From Betaproteobacteria bacterium (GTDB lineage: Bacteria; Bdellovibrionota_B; Oligoflexia; Silvanigrellales; Silvanigrellaceae), in contig VGHE01000012.1 of NCBI GenBank assembly GCA_016868315.1, positions 17,848 to 81,847 on the forward strand: a DNA stretch of 64,000 nucleotides, in the 5' to 3' direction. The position numbers and the translations under genes were made by a program. Shown here piece by piece: positions 7,026-14,877 of this stretch. The notes beneath the pieces are model-generated. The model did not search any database and was not told where the DNA came from. It saw nothing but the letters and a program-made list of their open reading frames with translations. The number at the start of each line of letters is the position of its first letter. Position 1 is the first letter of the stretch.

Positions 7026-8735
7026 ATGCGCGTTAGAGCGGGCATGCGGAGTTCGTTGTTGATTTTATTGGCAATTTCTCTTGACGGATGTAGCGCGAAG
7101 CCAAGCATCACGCGCGACAAGGTTCAGGAAGCCTGGGACGACTACAACAACCCTGCGTTGTTGGATTCTGGCTCAGTGGTTGTGTTTTCTGATTTGCCAG
7201 CGGCCGCGGTGACCACCAAGATTCCATGGTCTGATATCTATTGGCCGAGTTATTTAGGCGGAATTGCACTGCGCTGGATGAATGGAATCGAGCCTGCATT
7301 CCCTTTGCAACGTCCAACCGAAGAGCAAGTTCGGTCGATGTCGCAAGAGCAACTCGCACTGCTTTCCCCAGCCGAAAAATATGACATATTCATGGGCCGA
7401 TACGACTTCCCTACAGTTCAGACGGAACTCTTGCGCAATCATTCGTCGATGCCAACCTGGTATGGGCTTTGTCACGGATGGTCTTCAGCGACTTTAAATT
7501 ATGAAGAGCCCGGCACCGTGACACTCCGTGGTGCCTCCGGAGTTGATGTGCCCTTCTCGAGTGGTGATGTGAAAGCACTCTTGGCATATGCTCAGGGCGT
7601 TGTGTTTTCTCCAATGGCTCGCGTTTTGGGGCAGCGTTGTGAAGCTGACCTCAACACTCAGCCTCACATGCGCAATACCGCAGCGTGCCGCGACACAAAT
7701 GCAGGATCATTCCATTTGGTTCTTGCAAACTACGTTGGGCGTGCAGGCCAAAGTGTTATTGCCGATTTTACTCGCGGTGCGGAAGTCTGGAATTTTCCAA
7801 TTTATGGATTTTCGACACGAGAGTTGGTTCGACGAGCTCCGAGTCTTGGTGCGGCACCTCAAACAGTGGTTGAGGTGGTTGTAGAAACCACTGTCGACTT
7901 CATCGTTGAAGTTGAAACTCCCAATGTACTTCCGATAGGTGACAGTCGCTCTATTGCAGCTGAGAAGATCGCATTTCAGTACGCGCTTGAACTGGATTCT
8001 CTCGGACGCATTGTTGGGGGAAGCTGGATTACTGAGGAGCGTCCGGATTTTCTTTGGATTCAGGAGCGGGCTGATTTTCGCGGTTATTATGGCAGCATTG
8101 AAGGTATTTATGAGAACTCTTTGCGAGGAGTGGTGAGCGATCCTCTTCCTGTGGCCACGCCTAGTCCGGTCGCAGCACCTGCACCTGTGAGCACACCCTT
8201 GCCATCGACCTCTCAGCCGATTGGACCCGTTCTGACTCAGCCCATTCCTGTGCCAAGCGCACCGCCTGTTCCCACGCCTGCTCCGGTTCCGACGCTCCCA
8301 CCGGTTCCAGGCGACACACCCATTCCACCAGTCGGCGTTCCTGTCCCTCAGCCGGATTTGCCGCTCTTCTCCGCTCTGAGCTGTCCTGCGGGCACCTCAA
8401 TTGTGGATCGGGGTTTTCTGTTTTGCAGCGATGGCAGTAAGGCATTTGCTCCTGTTACAGCGGCCATGTTGAACGACTGCATGATGAGCGGAGCTATCGG
8501 CTGTCAGGAACCTTTATGGAGCAATGACCTTTACAGCGCGCTGCGTGGTACGGGCGTGTGCCCCGTTGGTTCGAACTGGAGCTCAGAGGTCGCCGGTTGT
8601 GTTGAGAACAATTTGGTGTTGGGACCATTCGCCCCGCAGTTTATGAATGAGTGCCTCAACAAGGGTTTTGGCAACACATGTCTCGCCATGAAAATTGATC
8701 TTGTTTATTTCAATTTGGTGATGTTACGTCGCTGA
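7026..8735 (+). CDS. Lipoprotein with GP42/Pep-13-like transglutaminase core
   Basis: A 569-residue envelope protein. The N terminus is a lipoprotein-type signal (hydrophobic core then SLDGC, cysteine near residue 22; the Asp in the lipobox is unusual). Residues about 140-270 match the transglutaminase-elicitor family known from Phytophthora GP42 and Vibrio: WYGLCHGW with candidate nucleophile C149, GSFHLVL with H230, IADFTRG with D247, then VWNFPIYGFSTRE at 254-266, aligning with the Pep-13 peptide VWNQPVRGFKVYE. By family knowledge it would cross-link glutamine and lysine side chains; activity here is inferred. Residues about 377-450 are a Pro-rich linker. The C-terminal 115 residues hold two copies of a four-cysteine module. 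It follows fliF by 65 bases and has its own terminator. Confidence 0.65.
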   Translation: MRVRAGMRSSLLILLAISLDGCSAKPSITRDKVQEAWDDYNNPALLDSGSVVVFSDLPAAAVTTKIPWSDIYWPSYLGGIALRWMNGIEPAFPLQRPTEEQVRSMSQEQLALLSPAEKYDIFMGRYDFPTVQTELLRNHSSMPTWYGLCHGWSSATLNYEEPGTVTLRGASGVDVPFSSGDVKALLAYAQGVVFSPMARVLGQRCEADLNTQPHMRNTAACRDTNAGSFHLVLANYVGRAGQSVIADFTRGAEVWNFPIYGFSTRELVRRAPSLGAAPQTVVEVVVETTVDFIVEVETPNVLPIGDSRSIAAEKIAFQYALELDSLGRIVGGSWITEERPDFLWIQERADFRGYYGSIEGIYENSLRGVVSDPLPVATPSPVAAPAPVSTPLPSTSQPIGPVLTQPIPVPSAPPVPTPAPVPTLPPVPGDTPIPPVGVPVPQPDLPLFSALSCPAGTSIVDRGFLFCSDGSKAFAPVTAAMLNDCMMSGAIGCQEPLWSNDLYSALRGTGVCPVGSNWSSEVAGCVENNLVLGPFAPQFMNECLNKGFGNTCLAMKIDLVYFNLVMLRR

Positions 8736-8753
8736 AACTGTGAACTCTCTTGT

Positions 8754-8792
8754 AAGGTAACAAGCGGCATCTTGGCGGCTTGTTACCTTTTT
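8754..8792 (+). terminator. Rho-independent terminator after the transglutaminase gene
   Basis: A perfect 12-bp stem, AAGGTAACAAGC (8754-8765) with GCTTGTTACCTT (8778-8789), followed by a run of Ts. It lies 18 bases after the stop codon and closes the fliF-lipoprotein transcription unit. Confidence 0.9.
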
Positions 8793-8805
8793 GTTGCTCG
8801 TCAAC

Positions 8806-8834
8806 TTGAGCATTGCTTTCTGTGCACATAAGCT
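8806..8834 (+). promoter_or_regulatory. Probable sigma-70-type promoter for the NrtR-like gene
   Basis: TTGAGC (8806-8811) and TAAGCT (8829-8834) are spaced 17 bases apart, just after a terminator and about 40 bases before the next start codon. The -10 box is weak. Confidence 0.4.
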
Positions 8835-8882
8835 CGACCTGTGGACCTGAACTGGAAGTCAACTCAAAAGTGAGGTTGGGCC

Positions 8883-9620
8883 ATGGGAATTCGAACAGAA
8901 GTTGTCTCTTCACGTGGAATCGTGACCAGTGAGCAGAGGCTTTCCGGCGTTCCAGGACTTGTCATTACGACAGTTGTGTTCACGTTCGATGGTTCGAAGT
9001 TGCGGATGCTGTGCGTGCGTGACAACGATGAAGTCGAGCAGTTTCATCTCCCTAGTTTGCCTTACAGCCCGGAAGATGAGCTCAAGTCGCTGGCGAGGCA
9101 GGTGATCCGTTCACGCTTGCCGCTTGAACTCAATCAGTTGTTCCAGGTGGGCGCCTTCGAGAAAAATGAAAGCCGATTGTGTGAAACCCAGAAGCAAGTT
9201 GAGATTTGCTTTTTTACAGCGGCGTCGCCAAATGATCTTGAGTTCGTTGCCACGAGTGGTCTCCACCAATACCGGTTCCTCGAATTTCATGACCAGATGA
9301 GCCTTCTCGATGAGCATTCTCGTGCTCTCGCGGATGCAGCGCTTGCTGAATTAAGACGTAAAGCACGCTTTGATACCGTTGCATTCGACTTTCTTGCACA
9401 TGAATTTTCTCTGAGTGAGCTGCAACGCGTGTTTGAGGCGATACTCAATCGCCCCTTGGACGTTCGGAATTTCCGCAAGAAGTTTGAGGCACTCGATATC
9501 CTTGTTGAGTCGCCACACCGTCCGCGTGGCATGGCTTATCGGCCACCTCGGATGTATTCGTTCGACGCGGGTCGGTTTAGTCACAAGCAGTCCCTTGAGG
9601 GGGAAGTGTGGTTCTTTTGA
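8883..9620 (+). CDS. NrtR-family regulator (Nudix-like sensor plus winged helix)
   Basis: A 245-residue predicted transcription factor. Residues about 25-160 have the Nudix fold outline (VITTVVFTFDGSKLRMLCVR) but the catalytic REXXEEXGU box is absent, as in NrtR, where the domain senses ADP-ribose-type nucleotides instead of cleaving them. Residues about 165-235 match the NrtR winged helix: VRNFRKKFEALDILVES, then RPPRMYSFD. NrtR proteins usually control NAD synthesis or sugar genes; no such gene is adjacent, so its regulon is unknown. The next gene is hemF, 87 bases on. A non-regulatory inactive Nudix protein is a less likely alternative. Confidence 0.72.
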   Translation: MGIRTEVVSSRGIVTSEQRLSGVPGLVITTVVFTFDGSKLRMLCVRDNDEVEQFHLPSLPYSPEDELKSLARQVIRSRLPLELNQLFQVGAFEKNESRLCETQKQVEICFFTAASPNDLEFVATSGLHQYRFLEFHDQMSLLDEHSRALADAALAELRRKARFDTVAFDFLAHEFSLSELQRVFEAILNRPLDVRNFRKKFEALDILVESPHRPRGMAYRPPRMYSFDAGRFSHKQSLEGEVWFF

Positions 9621-9689
9621 TCGCGATCCAGAGCCACTCTGTTGTTTGATGCAGCCATAGTCATTTGGACGGGATACGTTTAAGCTCAT

Positions 9690-9701
9690 CCCCGAAAGGG
9701 G
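9690..9701 (+). promoter_or_regulatory. GAAA-tetraloop hairpin next to the hemF ribosome site
   Basis: CCCC-GAAA-GGGG, extended by a T-A pair, uses the G-rich part of the ribosome site GGGGAGAG that precedes the hemF ATG. It could tune translation of hemF. The stem is short (4-5 bp). Confidence 0.25.
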
Positions 9702-9707
9702 AGAGTT

Positions 9708-10694
9708 ATGGCTGCTGTCTCTCGTGAGCGCTCTTTGGCTGTTGCTGAAAATGTAACTCGTCGCTTTGATTCATTTAAAAGCAAATTCTCGCGCCTGGAC
9801 TTCGAAGCGGCGAGTCAGCACCAGTTCGATCCTTCCGACCCTATCGCCCAAATTGCGGCACCCGTTTTGGACTCCGGCAAGCTGCGCGAGAGTGAATTGA
9901 AGCTGCTCACATTTGTGCGCGATCTCAACCGTGAAATGTTCAAATCCATCGATCCGGAAGGTGAATGGAGCATCAAGTCCTGGAGTAAGCCGCTGGAGAG
10001 TGGGCAACCTCAGGGCGGCGGCGTGATGAGCGTTGTGCGCGGACCCGTGCTCGAGAAATCGGCCGTAAACATGAGCGTGGTTTGGGGACCATCGTATCCA
10101 TCCATCGAACGAGAATACTCCGGAAAGCCCTATTTGGCTGCAGGTGTGTCCTTGATTTCGCACACCTATAACCCGGAAGCTCCAATTGCACACATGAATG
10201 TCCGTCTTCTCAAGGTCGGCGAAGGCGAGGGAAGCTTGTTTTGGATGGGGGGCGGTGGAGACCTAACCCCAATGCAGCGTTACGAGGAAGACACGAGTTC
10301 TTTTCATCAAGCGTTCAAAGCGGCATGCGAAACCCATCGGCTGGGCGACTATCCGCGTTTTAAGGCCTGGTGTGACGAGTACTTCTTTATTCCCCACCGC
10401 GGTGAGACGCGTGGTGTAGGGGGTGTCTTTTTCGACTACCTCAATGTTGAACGTGCTGATGACCTCGGTTTGCTTCTCAATGTGGGGCAAGCTTTTGCGC
10501 ACTCATACGGTGAGATTCTGAAGCGCCGGGTGGGGATGGCATTTTCTGATGAATTGAAGGACAAGCAATTGCATTGGCGCGGTCGTTATGCAGAATTTAA
10601 TTTGGTGCATGACAGAGGAACGCGCTTTGGTTTGATGTCCGGTGGCAACATCGAGGCTATCTTTGCGTCTCTGCCTCCAGTCGTAAAGTGGTGA
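9708..10694 (+). CDS. hemF: Oxygen-dependent coproporphyrinogen III oxidase
   Basis: A 328-residue enzyme that oxidatively decarboxylates coproporphyrinogen III to protoporphyrinogen IX using O2 in haem synthesis. Family motifs are intact: GGGVMSVVRG, EKSAVNMSVVWG, VSLISHTYNPEAPIAHMN, WMGGGGDLTP, CDEYFFIPHRGE followed by GVGGVFFDY, and the C-terminal RFGLMSGGNIEAI and SLPP. The length is a little above the usual 300. Start ATG 9708 has GGGGAGAG upstream. It lies 13 bases before the ccmF-ccmH fusion, so haem synthesis and haem attachment are probably co-transcribed. Its presence says the organism makes haem aerobically. Confidence 0.96.
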   Translation: MAAVSRERSLAVAENVTRRFDSFKSKFSRLDFEAASQHQFDPSDPIAQIAAPVLDSGKLRESELKLLTFVRDLNREMFKSIDPEGEWSIKSWSKPLESGQPQGGGVMSVVRGPVLEKSAVNMSVVWGPSYPSIEREYSGKPYLAAGVSLISHTYNPEAPIAHMNVRLLKVGEGEGSLFWMGGGGDLTPMQRYEEDTSSFHQAFKAACETHRLGDYPRFKAWCDEYFFIPHRGETRGVGGVFFDYLNVERADDLGLLLNVGQAFAHSYGEILKRRVGMAFSDELKDKQLHWRGRYAEFNLVHDRGTRFGLMSGGNIEAIFASLPPVVKW

Positions 10695-10707
10695 GGACTT
10701 TCCAAGC

Positions 10708-13209
10708 ATGGTTGAATTCGGGTTTTATGCTCTCGTTTTGTCTCTGTGCCTGTCCCTGTATGCGACGGTCATGGGTGGTTTGTCTTTTTACAGGCCGCAC
10801 AGGGGAATCATTTACAGCAGCCGCAATGCCCTTATCGCAGTGAATTTGTGTGTCACGATTGCATCTGCAATTCTTTGGATTGCTTTGCTGACAAACGATT
10901 TTTCGGTGAGTTATGTGTTCCGCAATTCAGCGAGCGATATGCCTCCTTTGTATCTCCTCACGTCGTTCTGGAGCTCGTTGGAAGGAAGTCATCTCCTCTG
11001 GACACTCATCATGTCCATTGTGGTGACACTCTCGCTTCTCACGGTGCGTGAAAAAAATGAGTCGCTGCTTCCGGGGCTGTTGGTCTGTTATGGGTTTAGT
11101 CTTAGTTTCATGACTTTGCTTCTTGTGTGGGCTTCGGCTCCGCTGACGCGCATGTTCCCTTTGCAGGATATTGGCCAGGGGATGAACGCGTTGTTGCAAA
11201 ATCCCTACATGGCAGCGCATCCGCCGAGCTTGTTTGCTGGCTATTGTTCTCTGATTGTCCCCTTTGGATATTCCGTTGCGGCGCTTATGCGTGGCTCATT
11301 CACCTCAGACTGGCTTGTTTCGGTTCGCCGCTGGACTCTTGCAGGTTGGGCGATTCTTTCGGTGGGAATCTTCTTGGGCGGCAAATGGGCTTATGTAGAG
11401 TTGGGTTGGGCAGGCTATTGGGCCTGGGATCCAGTTGAGAACAGCTCTTTCATGCCCTGGTTGGCAGCTACATCTCTTTTGCACACGCTCCTTATTCTCG
11501 ATAAAACCAACCGTCTGCCCCGGCTTGCTTGTGTTCTTGCTGGTCTGGGATTCATTCTCACGTTCCTCGGAACCTTCATCACGCGTTCGGGCGTGATCAG
11601 CAGTGTTCACTCATTTGCGGAAAGCAATATTGGTCCTGCGTATCTGATTTATATCGTTATTTGGATGACCCTATTGCTGCTGTTGGTTGGATTGCGCGGA
11701 CATCTTCTCCAAGGCGCGGCGCAGGCGCAGACCTGGGTTGTCTCGAAGGAGAGCGCACTTCTTTTCACGAATTTCTTTTTGCTTTTCCTACTCGCACTCG
11801 TGTGTATCGGTACGCTTTTGCCTCTTATTGTCGAGGCCGTGCGTGGCGTTAAAATCTCCATTCAACAGCCCTTCTTCAATGCCTTTGCACCCTGGATTGG
11901 GGTTGGCCTGGTGGCACTTTTGGGTGTCGGAAATCTGATGCGCTGGCGCAACGGTAAAATCGAAGATCCAGTTGCCGGTCTGTTGTTTCCGGCAGTTTGG
12001 GCTTCCGTTCTTGCAGCTGTCTTGGCGTGGCACAAACAGCTCGATGTGCGTTCGGCTATTGGCTTTTGGCTGGTTCTCTGGACTGCATTGGTCATGGTCA
12101 TGGATCTCGTCTTCAAGCTGCGTGCGCTGCGTTGGAATGGGCAATTGCTTTGGAAATTCAACCGCCCCTATTTGGGTTCTTGGATTGCTCACCTCGGATT
12201 CCTTATCGCAATTGCTGGTTTCTTGGGAGGGTACCGCGGCATTCATGCAGAGGCGGTCATTAACCACAACGAGTCTGCGCAGTTCTACGGCTACACACTC
12301 ACCAACCGCGGAATGCGTGAAGAGGCGGCATACAATTATCGATACGTCTCTGCAGTGATCGAAGCCAAGAACGAAAAGGGCGAGGTTGTCGAAATCCTTC
12401 CGCGCCGCAGCAAGTACACAAACAAAGAGGAGTGGCTCAACGAAATCGGTATCCACTCAACCTTCTGGCACGATGTCTATCTTGTGCTTGCCAATTTCGA
12501 CATGAACACCAAGCAGGTTTCACTCAAAATGCACATCAACCCAACCGTGAAGTTCGTTTGGACGAGTTTGGTTATCATGGTTCTTGGAGCCATGGTCGGA
12601 TTAAGCCATCGCATCAAAAGGCGAAGTCTCGACGTCTCGCCCAACGGTTTGGTGCTTGAGTCTGCCACAGATGACTCGGATCTTTTGGCCGAATCTCTTG
12701 CGCCCGTGAGACTGTCTCAGAAGGTTCAATCGGCGATGATCGTGACGGGTGCCTTGGTACTTCTGGCTTTTGGTTTTTCAGGGACTGCATGGGCGAATGA
12801 AGATGCGAACAAAGCGCGCATGCAGTACTCTCAAGAACTGCTCGATATTGGGAACGAGCTGCGTTGTCCGACCTGCCAAGGTGTCAGCATCCTTGAAAGC
12901 GATACTCCGCAGAGTGTTGCCATGCGCAAGGAAGTCGAGCGCCAAGTTGCCGAGGGAAAAAATAAGGATGAAATCATCCGTTTCTTTCGCGATCGCTACG
13001 GGGAGTGGATTCTACGCCAGCCGGATACAAGTCAGTCGTTTGGTCTAATGATTTGGGTGGTTCCAAGCGTTGGGCTTATCGTTGGACCTGCGTGGTTGAT
13101 TTATGCACTGCGTTCATCGCGTCGGCGGGAAGAGGAAGAGCGTCTGGCGATCGAAAAGGAATTGCGCAACTATATTGAGCAGGCACGACGTATTGGGGTG
13201 CAAGCATGA
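10708..13209 (+). CDS. ccmF: CcmF-CcmH fusion for cytochrome c haem attachment
   Basis: An 833-residue protein joining two System I maturation factors. Residues 1 to about 650 are CcmF, a polytopic inner-membrane protein with the periplasmic tryptophan-rich haem site WAGYWAWDPVENS (235-247 region), followed by further membrane segments and a periplasmic domain. Residues about 675-692 are a hydrophobic stretch ending in TAWANED, which looks like the former CcmH signal peptide now retained as a membrane span. Residues about 693-833 are CcmH/CycL with the redox motif LRCPTCQG (C720, C723), which reduces apocytochrome thiols, and a C-terminal membrane span. These are normally separate subunits of one complex. 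The gene overlaps the following gene by four bases and follows hemF. No ccmA-E or ccmG lies in the window. Confidence 0.92.
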   Translation: MVEFGFYALVLSLCLSLYATVMGGLSFYRPHRGIIYSSRNALIAVNLCVTIASAILWIALLTNDFSVSYVFRNSASDMPPLYLLTSFWSSLEGSHLLWTLIMSIVVTLSLLTVREKNESLLPGLLVCYGFSLSFMTLLLVWASAPLTRMFPLQDIGQGMNALLQNPYMAAHPPSLFAGYCSLIVPFGYSVAALMRGSFTSDWLVSVRRWTLAGWAILSVGIFLGGKWAYVELGWAGYWAWDPVENSSFMPWLAATSLLHTLLILDKTNRLPRLACVLAGLGFILTFLGTFITRSGVISSVHSFAESNIGPAYLIYIVIWMTLLLLLVGLRGHLLQGAAQAQTWVVSKESALLFTNFFLLFLLALVCIGTLLPLIVEAVRGVKISIQQPFFNAFAPWIGVGLVALLGVGNLMRWRNGKIEDPVAGLLFPAVWASVLAAVLAWHKQLDVRSAIGFWLVLWTALVMVMDLVFKLRALRWNGQLLWKFNRPYLGSWIAHLGFLIAIAGFLGGYRGIHAEAVINHNESAQFYGYTLTNRGMREEAAYNYRYVSAVIEAKNEKGEVVEILPRRSKYTNKEEWLNEIGIHSTFWHDVYLVLANFDMNTKQVSLKMHINPTVKFVWTSLVIMVLGAMVGLSHRIKRRSLDVSPNGLVLESATDDSDLLAESLAPVRLSQKVQSAMIVTGALVLLAFGFSGTAWANEDANKARMQYSQELLDIGNELRCPTCQGVSILESDTPQSVAMRKEVERQVAEGKNKDEIIRFFRDRYGEWILRQPDTSQSFGLMIWVVPSVGLIVGPAWLIYALRSSRRREEEERLAIEKELRNYIEQARRIGVQA

Positions 13210-14393
13210 CTCTCATACTTGCTGCGGCCATTTTGTTTTCTGTGTTCGTTGTCTGGATGGTCACTACGCCGCTTTTCTCCGCCGAAAACATGGAGTCTTT
13301 CTCTGCGAGCTATAAAGGCTTTGCTGATGAGGCTGAGTTGCGACAAGCGCTTCAGTTGCGCGATAAACTTTTGGGTCGGCTTGCGCACGGCAAGCTTGAG
13401 GATGAAAGGGTTACAGCATTGAGCGAAGCCGAATGTTTTCAGGCGCTGGTCTCTGTGAGCTTGCGCCTGCAGCGTGCCGACCTACCTTTTCTTCCTGAAC
13501 AATCGGCAAGCAGTGGGTCAAATCCACAATCCGGTCGAGTGTCGTTGCAGGTTCTTGTTGCACTGGCTGCTGCGGCTTTGGTTTGTGCGGGAGGCATTAA
13601 AGCGAGAACCGCTTTTGCCCAGATGATGAGTCATCCATCAACAACTGCATCGGCGCCTGCGAGCGCACCTGCATCGTTGCACCAGATCGAATCGTCAGTT
13701 TATGCACCGCAATCCAGCCGCTACATGATTTCGCCTGCTCAAGGGCATTTGGTGGGTTTGCACTTGACCTCATTTTCCGTGCCGGTTTCAGCGACTGATG
13801 GTGTAACGGTTGTTCTTCCTCTTCCAAAAGGAATCTATGACTGGCAATTAACTGCAATGCGTCCTGAGGCACTCGCAAATCAAGTGACCGCAATGAGTTG
13901 GAAGGGTACTCCGGCTTTGCAATTGCCCTCTGGAACACAGGGTTTGGCCGTTGAGCTCAACAGCGAATTCAAGCTTAAGGCGTTCACTGGGAATGCCGTG
14001 TGGAGAAACACTGAGTTGCCACCTCTGCCCGGCGAGCAGGTCGCTGTTCTGTTTCTGGCTCCAAACCCGCTCGGTCAAATGCTCGGCAAGCTCGCTGAAG
14101 GTTGGAACGTTTGGCCACCTCGTATTCTGAGCGTGGGCGAGGGAATGAGCCTGCAGAGTCGCGAAGTGGCCATGAATCCTGCTGCTCCGCCACGCAAGGT
14201 GCAGATAGTTTCCAGGGCGGCCGACCAAACACAGACTTTTCTCAATTTCGAGGTTGTCGGCTTGGCTCCCGATAGGCTTCCCCTGATTGTCTTGGGAACT
14301 TTGATTGCTGCAATTCTCTTTGGTGTCGGTGCGTTTGTGCTATTCCGCAGCGCTCGTTGGAGAATTGACAGGTCTGGAGCCTTGCCCGGTTGA
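13206..14393 (+). CDS. CcmI-like membrane protein, unusual C-terminal domain
   Basis: A 395-residue protein translated from an ATGA overlap with the ccmF-ccmH fusion. The first about 90 residues resemble CcmI/CycH: an N-terminal membrane span (LILAAAILFSVFVVWMV) followed by an acidic helical stretch. A second span lies near residues 118-138 and a third near the C terminus (about 358-380). The expected TPR domain of CcmI, which holds apocytochromes, is absent; in its place is a beta-rich region of about 200 residues that I do not recognise. By context it should work with CcmF-CcmH at the inner membrane, but this is inference. Confidence 0.5.
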   Translation: MTLILAAAILFSVFVVWMVTTPLFSAENMESFSASYKGFADEAELRQALQLRDKLLGRLAHGKLEDERVTALSEAECFQALVSVSLRLQRADLPFLPEQSASSGSNPQSGRVSLQVLVALAAAALVCAGGIKARTAFAQMMSHPSTTASAPASAPASLHQIESSVYAPQSSRYMISPAQGHLVGLHLTSFSVPVSATDGVTVVLPLPKGIYDWQLTAMRPEALANQVTAMSWKGTPALQLPSGTQGLAVELNSEFKLKAFTGNAVWRNTELPPLPGEQVAVLFLAPNPLGQMLGKLAEGWNVWPPRILSVGEGMSLQSREVAMNPAAPPRKVQIVSRAADQTQTFLNFEVVGLAPDRLPLIVLGTLIAAILFGVGAFVLFRSARWRIDRSGALPG

Positions 14394-14459
14394 ATTGTTG
14401 AGCCCTACACTCTCCAAACGGCCAGTGTCCGCCGGTGAATTTTTTTGTGGGGGCCCCTC

Positions 14460-14792
14460 ATGATTCTCAACAGTTCCACAGTTCAGCTCATCAGAACAAA
14501 CGCTGCACGTTTGGCTAATGCAATCCGCAGCAAGGAAGACCTCAACGACCTCGCAACTGCTGGCAACTTCGAGCAGGTTTTTGCGGCTATCGAGGCGCTC
14601 CTGACTCACACAGATATGTACTTTGATGATGAGCTTCTTATGTGTCTCGACGATTCTAACTGGCGTAACTTCAAAGCGACGTTGTTGGTTTATACCCTCA
14701 ACATCGTGAACCGTTACGTAGCAACTGCACGCGATGGTTCAGGTATGGCTCGCGACCAACACGATTACATGCCTGCAGCAGCGCACATGTAA
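14460..14792 (+). CDS. Small conserved-looking protein of unknown function
   Basis: A 110-residue, mostly helical, slightly acidic protein with no signal peptide, membrane span or known motif. ATG 14460 follows a G-rich ribosome site (GTGGGGG). An in-frame GTG at 14445 is less likely. It has its own strong terminator and is probably cytoplasmic. I cannot assign a function. Confidence 0.55.
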   Translation: MILNSSTVQLIRTNAARLANAIRSKEDLNDLATAGNFEQVFAAIEALLTHTDMYFDDELLMCLDDSNWRNFKATLLVYTLNIVNRYVATARDGSGMARDQHDYMPAAAHM

Positions 14793-14805
14793 TTAGGCTC
14801 GAATA

Positions 14806-14845
14806 AAAAGCCGCAACTCCAATTGGGGTTGCGGCTTTTTTTTTG
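14806..14845. terminator. Bidirectional terminator between unknown gene and dsbD
   Basis: AAAAGCCGCAACTCC (14806-14820), a four-base AATT loop, and GGGGTTGCGGCTTTT (14825-14839) form a long stem followed by Ts on the plus strand. The A run on the other side gives a T run for minus-strand transcripts, so it can also end dsbD transcription. Confidence 0.9.
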
Positions 14846-14877
14846 TCCATTTTCTCGCACGTGCAAGGCGGAATCAT

